Below are positions 57,122-64,000 of a DNA stretch of 64,000 nucleotides, piece by piece; within the stretch, counting starts at the first letter, position 1; the number at the start of each line of letters is the position of its first letter. The notes under the pieces are model-generated. The model was not told the origin of the DNA, searched no databases, and saw nothing but the letters and a program-made list of their open reading frames with translations. The DNA is from Ga0077555 sp031367895 (GTDB lineage: Bacteria; Pseudomonadota; Alphaproteobacteria; Rhizobiales; Hyphomicrobiaceae), in contig JANLQP010000015.1 of the NCBI GenBank assembly GCA_031367895.1, positions 1-64,000 of the forward strand, written 5' to 3'. The translations under genes and the position numbers were made by a program.

Positions 57122-57160
57122 CCCCTCTCCCCATTGACTGCCCTTGAACGGGGAGAGGGG
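57122..57160. repeat. Hairpin with CCCCTCTCCCC arms
   Basis: CCCCTCTCCCC (57122-57132) and GGGGAGAGGGG (57150-57160) pair perfectly around a 17-nt loop, between the second binding protein and the permease. It belongs to the same repeat family as 55785-55849. Confidence 0.85.
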
Positions 57161-57185
57161 GAAGGAACACCGGAGAGCCTGACGT

Positions 57186-58913
57186 ATGACCGACGTTACG
57201 ATCACCGACGCCCCGCCGTCCCGCCGCCGCGCGTTCGACCTGTCGCAGCCGATCATGCTGCTGGCGGTGGCGCTGCTCGTCGTGCTGATCGTGCTGCCGA
57301 TCGCGTGGATCGCGGTCTATGCCTTCCTCGACAAATCGGGCGCGGTGACGCTCGGCAACTTCCATAAGCTCTTCACCGATCCGACGTTCCTCGATCCGCT
57401 CATCACGACGCTCATCATCGCGACGTCGGTCGGCACGCTCTGCTGCCTGATCGCGGCGCCGATGGGCTGGCTCGTCGCGCGCTCCGACATGCCCGCGCGC
57501 GGTCTCGTGCGCACGCTGGTGACGGCGTCGTTCGTCACGCCGCCATTTCTCGGCGCGATCGCCTGGGAGTTGCTGGCGGCGCCGAACAGCGGTCTCCTCA
57601 ATCAGGCGTGGCGCGGACTGACAGGCGCGCCGGCCGACGAGCACATCTTCAACATCTACTCACTCGGCGGCCTCATCTTCGTCATCACCTGTTACACGTT
57701 CCCTTATGTGTTCGTGCTGGTCGCCAACGCCCTCGACCGCATTCCCGGTGAGCTCGAAGACGCGTCCGCCATGCTCGGCGCCAGCTCGCGGACGACGGCG
57801 CGGCGCGTCACTATACCCATGGCGTTGCCGGCGATCGTCGCGGGCGCGCTGATCGCGTTCCTGCAGGCGCTCAATCTGTTCGGCTCGCCGGCGATCCTGG
57901 CGATACCGGCTGGCTTCCATACCCTCACCACCAAGATCTGGAGCCTGTTCCAGTTCCCGCCGAAGCCCGAGCTCGCCGCCGCCGCCGCGCTGCCGTTGCT
58001 GGTGCTCACCGTGCTGCTGTTGCGCGCCCAGGCGATTGTGCTCGGGCGGCGCAGCTACGCGGTCGTCGGCGGCAAGTATGGCGCGCCACGTCCTGTACCG
58101 CTCGGGTTTTTTCGCTGGCCGGCGCTCGGCCTCTGCCTCTTTCTGCTGATGATGCCGGTGTTTTTGCCCTATGGCGCGCTCTTCAACGCGGCGTTCTCGA
58201 AGATCCCTTCGCAGCTAGTGACGTGGTCGACGCTGTCGCTCCAGAACGTGCATTTCACGTTCTTCGAGCTGTCGCAGACGGGGCACGTCCTGAAAAACAC
58301 GTTCCTGCTCGGCGCCCTGTCAGCGACGCTCGGCACGCTGCTGGCGCTGGTGATCGCATATCTCGTGGCGCGCCAGTCCGTGCGTGGCCACAAGCTGCTG
58401 GGCTTCCTCGCCACGGCACCAATTGCGATGCCTGGAATCGTGCTCGGCGTCGGCCTGTTCCTCGCCTACACGCGGCCACCGCTGGTGCTCTACGGCACGC
58501 TCTGGATCCTGCTGATCGCCTACATCACGATCGAGCTGCCGGCCGCCTATCAGCAATTGCAATCAGCGTTCCACGCCGTGCATCCCGAGCTCGAGGAGGC
58601 GAGCCGCATTCTCGGCGCAACGCGGCTGCGCTCGCTGCGCGACATCACGGCGCCGCTGCTGCGGACGGGCGTGATCGCGACCTGGTGCTTCATCTTTGTC
58701 GCGGTGGTGCGCGAGCTGTCGGCGGCCGTCATCCTGTTCACGTCGGACACCAAGGTTCTCTCGGTGCTGATCTTCGATCTCAAGGAAAGCGGCGATCTCG
58801 GCGCCATCGCGGTGTTGGGCCTCGTCATGCTGGCGCTGACGACGATCGTGATCCTCGCCGCGAACCACATTCCGGGGCGCTCGCAAGCCGACCGCCTGCG
58901 GGCCAACGGGTGA
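57186..58913 (+). CDS. Fused ABC transporter permease (FbpB-like)
   Basis: This 575-aa protein has about twelve transmembrane helices in two homologous halves. Each half has the binding-protein-dependent permease loop: ELEDASAMLGASSRTTARRVTIPMALPAI and ELEEASRILGATRLRSLRDITAPLL. Such fusions are typical of ferric and related importers. Its partner ATPase is probably the one at 49850-50914. Confidence 0.93.
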   Translation: MTDVTITDAPPSRRRAFDLSQPIMLLAVALLVVLIVLPIAWIAVYAFLDKSGAVTLGNFHKLFTDPTFLDPLITTLIIATSVGTLCCLIAAPMGWLVARSDMPARGLVRTLVTASFVTPPFLGAIAWELLAAPNSGLLNQAWRGLTGAPADEHIFNIYSLGGLIFVITCYTFPYVFVLVANALDRIPGELEDASAMLGASSRTTARRVTIPMALPAIVAGALIAFLQALNLFGSPAILAIPAGFHTLTTKIWSLFQFPPKPELAAAAALPLLVLTVLLLRAQAIVLGRRSYAVVGGKYGAPRPVPLGFFRWPALGLCLFLLMMPVFLPYGALFNAAFSKIPSQLVTWSTLSLQNVHFTFFELSQTGHVLKNTFLLGALSATLGTLLALVIAYLVARQSVRGHKLLGFLATAPIAMPGIVLGVGLFLAYTRPPLVLYGTLWILLIAYITIELPAAYQQLQSAFHAVHPELEEASRILGATRLRSLRDITAPLLRTGVIATWCFIFVAVVRELSAAVILFTSDTKVLSVLIFDLKESGDLGAIAVLGLVMLALTTIVILAANHIPGRSQADRLRANG

Positions 58914-59572
58914 TGGCGGCTGCAGTCACATCGATGCGGGGATTGCGAACAGTCCTGGCGCTGTCGGCCGCGCTGTTGTGGGCATCGGCACTGCCGGTCC
59001 ATGCCCAAAATCTGCCGCCTGCGCCGACACTGACACCGGGCGCGGGGCCAGCCCCGCAACGATCCCAGCAAGCCGCGCCGCAAACGCACGGCGCAGTCCT
59101 GCCGATCACCGTGCAGCGCCCGGCCACCGCAACCGCGGCGATCGCGACCCGCCGCGGCGATTTCCGGATCTGGTACGACCCCTCGCTTTGGCGGCCGGCG
59201 CCCGAGTCCGAGGATGGCCGCATCGAACTCCGCCATCCGAATGGCCAGGGCGTGGTGGTTATCATTCCGGAAGGCACGCCGCTGCCGCTGGTTGCGCTGC
59301 GGACCGCAGCGATCGAGAATGCCAGGCGCACCGCGCCCGATGCCCGAATCGTGGCTGAGCAGACCCGGCGCATCGCCAACCGCGATGTGCTGCTTTTGCA
59401 GATTGAGGGAACGCTGAGCGCCGGCAACCGCGCCGTCACTTATCTCGGTCACTATTTTGGCGATCCACGCGGCAGCATCCAGGTGGTCGCGGCCACCGCG
59501 CAGCGCGATTTCGAGCGGCTCCGAACAGCTCTGCAGGACGCGATCGACGGCCTTGATCTCAACCGGCCTTGA
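58913..59572 (+). CDS. Secreted hypothetical protein
   Basis: This 219-aa protein starts at an ATG overlapping the permease stop (TGATG), so it is likely coupled. It has a signal peptide ending VHAQ, a Pro/Ala/Gln-rich linker, then a globular domain (TRRGDFRIWYDPSLWRP, RIELRHPNGQGVVVIIPEG, FERLRTALQDAID). I do not recognise a family with a known role. Confidence 0.65.
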   Translation: MAAAVTSMRGLRTVLALSAALLWASALPVHAQNLPPAPTLTPGAGPAPQRSQQAAPQTHGAVLPITVQRPATATAAIATRRGDFRIWYDPSLWRPAPESEDGRIELRHPNGQGVVVIIPEGTPLPLVALRTAAIENARRTAPDARIVAEQTRRIANRDVLLLQIEGTLSAGNRAVTYLGHYFGDPRGSIQVVAATAQRDFERLRTALQDAIDGLDLNRP

Positions 59573-59579
59573 TCGGGTC

Positions 59580-59645
59580 GGGGTCAGACCGCTTGCCTGT
59601 CCGCCCGCGATCGACCATCAACACATCGACCAGGGGTCAGACCCC
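59580..59645. repeat. GGGGTCAGACC repeats (REP-like)
   Basis: GGGGTCAGACC occurs at 59580-59590 and the perfect 13-nt palindrome GGGGTCAGACCCC at 59633-59645, both in the gap before rpe. The family resembles the inverted repeat at 27616-27675. Such palindromes are often mobilised by REP-associated Y1 transposases; none is in the window. Confidence 0.8.
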
Positions 59646-59666
59646 AGTTCATCACGGAGCCGACGC

Positions 59667-60332
59667 ATGCCCACACCCATTCTCATCGCACCGTCGATCC
59701 TCTCGGCCGACTTCGCGCGGCTCGGCGAGGAGGTCCGCGCCATCGACGCCGCCGGCGGCGATTGGATCCACATCGACGTCATGGACGGCCATTTCGTGCC
59801 GAACATCACGATCGGCCCGGGCGTGGTCGCCGCGCTGCGTCCGCACACGACAAAGCTGTTCGACGTGCATCTGATGATCGCGCCGGTCGATCCCTACATC
59901 GAGGCGTTCGCCAAGGCCGGCTCCGACATCATCACCGTACACGCGGAGGCCGGGCCGCATCTCGATCGCTCGCTGCAATTGATCCGTAGCCTCGGCAAGA
60001 AGGCTGGCGTTTCGCTGAACCCATCGACGCCGGAAACTGTGTTGGAATATGTGCTCGATCGGCTGGACCTGATCCTGGTGATGACCGTCAATCCGGGCTT
60101 CGGCGGCCAGGCCTTCATCCGCGCCATGACCGAGAAGATGGCCCGCGTGCGTGCGATGGTCGGAAAACGCCCGATCCACATCGAGATCGACGGCGGCGTC
60201 AATCCGGAGACGGCGGCACTGTGCGCTAAGGCCGGCGCCGACGTTCTGGTCGCAGGCAACGCGGTCTTCAATGGTGGCAAATACGCCGAAAACATCGCCG
60301 CCATCCGCAACGCGGCTGAAAGCGCGCGGTAG
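59667..60332 (+). CDS. rpe: Ribulose-phosphate 3-epimerase
   Basis: Rpe interconverts ribulose 5-phosphate and xylulose 5-phosphate in the pentose phosphate and Calvin pathways. The 221-aa TIM barrel has LIAPSILSADFARLGEEV, HIDVMDGHFVPNITIGP, DVHLMI, MTVNPGFGGQAFI and IEIDGGVN, with the metal-binding histidines and aspartates intact. GGAG precedes the ATG. Confidence 0.97.
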   Translation: MPTPILIAPSILSADFARLGEEVRAIDAAGGDWIHIDVMDGHFVPNITIGPGVVAALRPHTTKLFDVHLMIAPVDPYIEAFAKAGSDIITVHAEAGPHLDRSLQLIRSLGKKAGVSLNPSTPETVLEYVLDRLDLILVMTVNPGFGGQAFIRAMTEKMARVRAMVGKRPIHIEIDGGVNPETAALCAKAGADVLVAGNAVFNGGKYAENIAAIRNAAESAR

Positions 60333-60342
60333 CTTTTCGCGA

Positions 60343-60831
60343 CTACTTCACCACCACTTTCCCGGGCCAGTTGGCGTCGCCTTTTTTGACATTGCCAGCA
60401 ATGTCCTGCTCCCAGCCCTTCTGTACGTCTTTGTTGTAGTTGAGATAAAGCTTGCCGCCGCTCATCGTCCAAGCGTTCGGATCGCCCTTCGCGGTGTAGC
60501 CGTTTGCGACCGCCCAGGCGCAATGGCCGCCATACTGGGGCGCGTATTTCGCAGGCTCAGCCTTGAATGCATCGCGGTTGGCTGCGCTCGCGAAACGCCA
60601 TGTCGCGCCCTCGTGCGTGACCGTGATGTCGGCCTTGCCCGGCACGGGCTTGCCCACAGTGAAGTAGGCGACCGGATCGTAGCCGCCGACCGCCACGCCC
60701 TTGACGATGCCGGTGTAAACGGCCGGCGGGTTCGACCGTTGCGCTGCGGCCGGATGCAATGCGAACGTCGCGGCAAGGGCCATCGCGGTCGCAGCCAACA
60801 GGCATGTGCGGCGGATGCGTGAAGTGGTCAT
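60343..60831 (-). CDS. Secreted YHS-domain protein
   Basis: This 162-aa protein has a signal peptide ending AAAQ and a YHS domain: AVGGYDPVAYFTVGKPVPGKADI, WRFASAANRDAFKAEPAKYAPQYGGHCAWAVANG. YHS domains are linked to metal handling, especially copper, but this group is not functionally defined. It converges with rpe, 10 bp apart. Confidence 0.88.
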   Translation of the reverse strand: MTTSRIRRTCLLAATAMALAATFALHPAAAQRSNPPAVYTGIVKGVAVGGYDPVAYFTVGKPVPGKADITVTHEGATWRFASAANRDAFKAEPAKYAPQYGGHCAWAVANGYTAKGDPNAWTMSGGKLYLNYNKDVQKGWEQDIAGNVKKGDANWPGKVVVK

Positions 60832-60947
60832 CGGCGTGTTGCTCCCGGGATCAAGCGTGATGTCGCCCGATCATGCCGAAGTTGCGCCTCATCAGCCAAC
60901 CAACATTCGTTGAATGACGTGTGATCGGCGCATTCCCTGACGGGCTG

Positions 60948-61685
60948 CTACTTCTCGAGCCGCTGCGCCAAAAGATCCGGCCGCCGCTCGCGGGTGATGC
61001 GCTCCGCTTCGGCGCGGCGCCATTTCGCGATGCCACCGTGATCGCCCGATAGCAGGATGTCCGGAATCTGCCGCCCTTCCCAGTCGCGCGGTCGCGTGAA
61101 CTGCGGATACTCGAGCCGGCCGTCCTCGAAGCTCTCTTCGGCCAGCGACCGCGGTTGGCCGATGACGCCCGGCAGGAGGCGCACGCAAGCGTCGATCAGC
61201 ACCATCGCCGCCAGTTCGCCGCCCGAAAGTACGTAATCGCCGATCGAAATCTCGCGTAAGGCCCGCGCTTCGATCACGCGCTCGTCAACGCCCTCGAAGC
61301 GGCCGGCCAGCAGAATAACGCCGGGACCGGCGGCAAGTTCACGCACCAGCGGCTGCGACAGCGGCTCGCCGCGCGGCGACAGATAGAGCAGCGGCAGGTC
61401 GCTGGCGCCGACGCGCGCATGGTCGATGGCCGGCCCCAGCACGTCGGCGCGCAGCACCATGCCGGCACCGCCTCCTGCAGGCGTGTCGTCGACTTGGGCG
61501 TGCCGGCCAATGCCGTGATGTCGGATGTTCTGCGCGTCGAGTTGCCAGGCGCCAGAGGTCAAAGCCTGACCCGAGAGAGAAACACCGAGCGGCCCCGGAA
61601 ACATTTCCGGGAACAGTGTCAGCACGCGCGCGCGCCAGGGCTCGCGGTGCGGGCCGGGATCTTCAGATGGGGCGTCGATCGGCAA
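60948..61685 (-). CDS. trmD: tRNA (guanine-N1)-methyltransferase TrmD
   Basis: TrmD methylates G37 of tRNAs to prevent frameshifting. The 245-aa SPOUT enzyme has VLTLFPEMFPGPLGVSL, DDTPAGGGAGMVL, LLAGRFEGVDERVIE, SIGDYVLSGGELAA and LLSGDHGGIAKWRR, the trefoil-knot SAM site. rplS and rimM, its usual neighbours, are not adjacent. Confidence 0.96.
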   Translation of the reverse strand: MPIDAPSEDPGPHREPWRARVLTLFPEMFPGPLGVSLSGQALTSGAWQLDAQNIRHHGIGRHAQVDDTPAGGGAGMVLRADVLGPAIDHARVGASDLPLLYLSPRGEPLSQPLVRELAAGPGVILLAGRFEGVDERVIEARALREISIGDYVLSGGELAAMVLIDACVRLLPGVIGQPRSLAEESFEDGRLEYPQFTRPRDWEGRQIPDILLSGDHGGIAKWRRAEAERITRERRPDLLAQRLEK

Positions 61686-61748
61686 GGGAGGCTCCTCCGC
61701 GGCAGTCGCGGAGTTCTCCTACCACACCGAAGTGCCGGTCACCGCAAG

Positions 61749-62087
61749 TCAGCGGCGAACCGACTGGCCTTGCGCATCATAGCAGCCGGCGATGCACACC
61801 GTGCCGACGTTCGGGGCGGCGGCCAGCGGCTCCAACTTGGCGGTGACCGCAACGGGCACCGGCTCGGCTGATGCAGTGGCAGACGAGGCGAACGGCGAGG
61901 CAGCCATCGGTGCCGTCGGCTCGGTTTGTTTTTCGTCTTTGCTGCGCGACGACCGTTCTGCGAACTTGCCGATGGTCCGGACCGCGCCGAAACTGACGCC
62001 CTTCCGCGCCGATGCCTCGACGGGCATCATGACGAGAACGAGCGCCGCGGAAAGGCCGAGCAGGCTGATTTTGCGGTGATGCAACAT
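61749..62087 (-). CDS. Small secreted hypothetical protein
   Basis: This 112-aa protein has a signal peptide (LLGLSAALVLVMMPVEASA), a low-complexity Ala/Pro/Thr/Glu-rich middle and a C-terminal CIAGCYDAQGQSVRR with two cysteines. No family is recognised. It lies 63 bp upstream of trmD on the same strand. Confidence 0.55.
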   Translation of the reverse strand: MLHHRKISLLGLSAALVLVMMPVEASARKGVSFGAVRTIGKFAERSSRSKDEKQTEPTAPMAASPFASSATASAEPVPVAVTAKLEPLAAAPNVGTVCIAGCYDAQGQSVRR

Positions 62088-62265
62088 TGGGAACCCCCGA
62101 GCCGAACTGGCTGACCTCTGATTTTTCGAAGGTTAGTGGGAAGCAATTAACATGCAGGCATGCCGCGACCGCTGCCCGTCATCAAACGTAAAACCTGGTA
62201 AAATCCGTCCTAATGCTGGCTTTGCGCGGCCGACGCGCAATCCGGTCAGCGCGACTTTGGCAAAC

Positions 62266-62685
62266 TCAGTCGACGCTGATGCGTTTGTTACGCCCGCGCT
62301 TGATGTCGCTGCGCCGCACCTTGGAGTCGATGCGCCGCTCCTTCGATGCCTTGGTCGGCCGCGTCTTGACGCGCCGCTTCGGTTCCTTGCGGGCCTCTTC
62401 TACCATCTCATGCAGGCGCTCGCGCGCGTCGGACCGGTTCTGCTCCTGATTCCGGAACCGGTCGGCACGTATGACAATGACGCCGTCTTTCGTCAGCCGA
62501 TGGCCGGCGATCTTGGCGAGGCGGACACGCACCGGCTCCGACAGACTCGGCGATTGGCGCACATCAAAACGGAGTTCGACGGCGGTCGAGACCTTATTGA
62601 CGTTCTGCCCGCCAGGGCCCGACGCACGGATGAACTGCTCCGAGAGTTCGGTTTCAGGGATGATGATGATCCAGTGGCGACTCAT
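62266..62685 (-). CDS. arfB: Alternative ribosome-rescue factor ArfB (YaeJ)
   Basis: ArfB hydrolyses peptidyl-tRNA on ribosomes stalled without a stop codon. The 139-aa protein has the catalytic domain with the GGQ motif (ASGPGGQNVNKVSTAVELRFD) and a basic C-terminal tail (KRRVKTRPTKASKERR, KRGRNKR) that enters the empty mRNA channel. The ATG at 62685 gives the family start. Confidence 0.94.
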   Translation of the reverse strand: MSRHWIIIIPETELSEQFIRASGPGGQNVNKVSTAVELRFDVRQSPSLSEPVRVRLAKIAGHRLTKDGVIVIRADRFRNQEQNRSDARERLHEMVEEARKEPKRRVKTRPTKASKERRIDSKVRRSDIKRGRNKRISVD

Positions 62686-62689
62686 GCCG

Positions 62690-63051
62690 CAAGCATAGCG
62701 GTTCGAGGGGCCGGTGTCGTCGATTTCTGGAAAAATCAGTGGCTGGTCAACAAGTAACACTCGATAAACCAACCGCTTCTGACTCTTATTATGAAAATTG
62801 GCGCAATAAAAATACTGTGATCTCAGATTAATTTCAGATTAGCCGTGCAGTCCAGAATAGATTCGCGAAGACTATCGTAAAATCTTCCACGTTTACGTCT
62901 TGGTTACGTACCGCATATTTGCATTTTTACTTGTTGTTCATGCGTCGGCGGTAAGTTGGCTTCAGTTCAGCACGGCAACTGAGAGACAGCCGGCGGACGA
63001 GACGCAAAAGCGTCAAATAGTGAAGCTGTAGCAGAGTTGGGAGAATACACC
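62690..63051. promoter_or_regulatory. AT-richer intergenic region before the Flp pilin gene
   Basis: These 360 bp are clearly richer in A and T than the rest of the window and contain no supportable gene. They probably hold divergent promoters for arfB and the pilin gene. No sigma-54 match is seen. Confidence 0.4.
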
Positions 63052-63216
63052 ATGAAGACCCTGAACCAGTTCGTGAAGTGTGAGTCGGGCGCAACGGCCA
63101 TCGAATACGGCCTCATCGGCGCCCTCATCGGCGTCGTCATCATCGCTGCCGTGACCACGGTCGGCACCGACGTCAAGACGACCTTCGAGAAGATCTCGTC
63201 GGGCATCAAGCGCTGA
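63052..63216 (+). CDS. Flp/Fap-type pilin
   Basis: This 54-aa protein has a short basic leader (MKTLNQFVKCESG) followed by the processed start ATAIEYGLIGALIGVVIIAA, with glutamate at +5, the hallmark of Flp type IVb prepilins cut by CpaA/TadV. GGGAG precedes the ATG. The hydrophobic helix ends in a short charged tail. No cpa/tad assembly genes are in the window. Confidence 0.93.
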   Translation: MKTLNQFVKCESGATAIEYGLIGALIGVVIIAAVTTVGTDVKTTFEKISSGIKR

Positions 63217-63259
63217 TCGCGCTTCGGTCTGCCTCGCTCAAAGCGAGGCAGACGACCTC

Positions 63260-63304
63260 GAAAGCCGCTCGGTTCCTTCGGGAGCCGGGCGGCTTTCGCG
63301 TTTT
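63260..63304 (+). terminator. Intrinsic terminator after the Flp pilin gene
   Basis: GAAAGCCGC (63260-63268) and GCGGCTTTC (63289-63297) form a nine-pair stem, with additional pairing inside the loop, followed by GCGTTTT. It lies 44 bases after the pilin stop. Confidence 0.8.
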
Positions 63305-63332
63305 GGGGAACGCTTGCGCCGGAGAGGCTGGA

Positions 63333-63968
63333 TCACCGCAGGGCGGCAGCCCGCGTAAACGCTTCCGTATAGTCTATCAGCTGGTCGGACGCTGTTGCCG
63401 CTGCGACTGCATCGCCATCTGCAATGGCACGCGCCTGGTCGCCGTGCAGTCTGGCACACAGCGGTAGATCGGCCGTTTGCGCGTAATGCTGGTACCAGAA
63501 GCGCCGCGAGTGCCCATTGATGAGGCGCATCGCACCGGCGGCAAACTCGTTGTGCGCCGCGTCCGTCATCAAAAGGTTGTGCGCACGATCGAGCCGCATG
63601 AAGGCGATGTCGTCGCTGCCGGCCGCCGCCGCGTCCATGCCGGCTGCAATCTCACGAAAGGCTAGGCGTTGCCCCGCCGTGGCACGTGCCGCTGCCGTCC
63701 GGCTCAACAGCCGCTCGAGCTCGCGCCGCACCTCCAGCACCAGCAATTGCTGCTTCGGCTCCGTTGCCGATACGAGAATGCCGCGCCTGGGTAGAATGGC
63801 GACAAGCCCCTCGCGCGCCAGCCGCTGCAAAGCCTCGCGGATCGGTGTGCGGCCGAGGCCAAGTTGCTCAGCCAGCGCGTGTTCGGACAGGAACTCCCCG
63901 GGTTTCAGGCGGAGCGTAACGATGCACTCTTCCAGTGCCGCGTAGGCCTGCTCGGTGAGCGGAGGCAC
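63333..63968 (-). CDS. GntR-family (FadR-type) transcriptional regulator, start uncertain
   Basis: This protein has an N-terminal winged helix (LRLKPGEFLSEHALAEQLGLGRTPIREALQRLAREGLV) and an all-helical FCD ligand-binding domain. The GTG at 63968 gives 211 aa, but the frame stays open to the window edge (VTGPADQPAT), so the true start may lie outside. The target genes are unknown. Confidence 0.88.
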   Translation of the reverse strand: MPPLTEQAYAALEECIVTLRLKPGEFLSEHALAEQLGLGRTPIREALQRLAREGLVAILPRRGILVSATEPKQQLLVLEVRRELERLLSRTAAARATAGQRLAFREIAAGMDAAAAGSDDIAFMRLDRAHNLLMTDAAHNEFAAGAMRLINGHSRRFWYQHYAQTADLPLCARLHGDQARAIADGDAVAAATASDQLIDYTEAFTRAAALR

Positions 63969-64000
63969 GGTCGCTGGCTGGTCGGCCGGGCCAGTAACCC

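Overview
The window looks like chromosome of a high-GC alphaproteobacterium of the Hyphomicrobiales (Rhizobiales). The evidence is a DUF4167 RNA-binding-type protein, the mutY / DUF721 (dciA) / dsbA neighbourhood, an urtABCDE-ureDABC-EFG superoperon, and Bradyrhizobium-style intergenic palindromes. The exact genus cannot be read from the sequence. I saw no rRNA, tRNA, CRISPR array, prophage or complete insertion sequence.

Layout. 1-3.5 kb: infC, a GT4 glycosyltransferase and an alpha/beta hydrolase. 3.6-8.8 kb: a branched-chain amino-acid-type ABC operon (binding protein, LivH, LivM, LivG, LivF). 9.1-10.1 kb: a ketopantoate-reductase-like dehydrogenase. 10.3-24.7 kb, minus strand: a urea uptake and urease superoperon (urtA-urtB-urtC-urtD-small ORF-urtE-ureD-ureA-small membrane ORF-ureB-NTF2-like ORF-vapBC-ureC-toxin/antitoxin-DUF29-ABM monooxygenase-ureE-ureF-ureG). 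25-35.5 kb: mixed housekeeping genes (ugd, VOC protein, DUF385 protein, HAD, MgtC, PilZ, prfA-prmC, DUF4167, hslU). 35.5-45.3 kb: a CoA transferase, then amtB-glnK, a PP2C/serine-threonine kinase fusion with a nitrate/nitrite transporter, and divergent nirBD. 45.4-49.5 kb: DUF188, FAH-family hydrolase, a small accessory islet with a decayed aspartic protease, and a DUF35/thiolase pair. 49.8-59.6 kb: parts of a ferric-type ABC importer (ATPase, two binding proteins, fused permease) interrupted by mutY, dciA and two DsbA-like genes. 59.7-64 kb: rpe, YHS protein, trmD, arfB, a Flp pilin and a GntR regulator.

The main theme is nitrogen acquisition: urea import and hydrolysis, ammonium transport with its PII protein, and nitrate/nitrite import with nitrite reduction. 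Four good sigma-54 (-24/-12) promoter matches lie in front of urtA, glnK-amtB, the transporter-kinase operon and nirBD, so these units probably form one NtrC-type regulon.

The most unusual points are as follows. The urease operon has been invaded by two toxin-antitoxin modules flanking ureC, and a 69-bp near-perfect copy of the ureC 3' end lies beyond one of them. The release factor RF1 carries GPGGQNVN instead of the usual GAGGQHVN. LivF has arginine in place of the Walker A lysine. An uncharacterised phosphatase-kinase fusion is translationally coupled to the nitrate transporter. infC almost certainly starts at an ATA codon.
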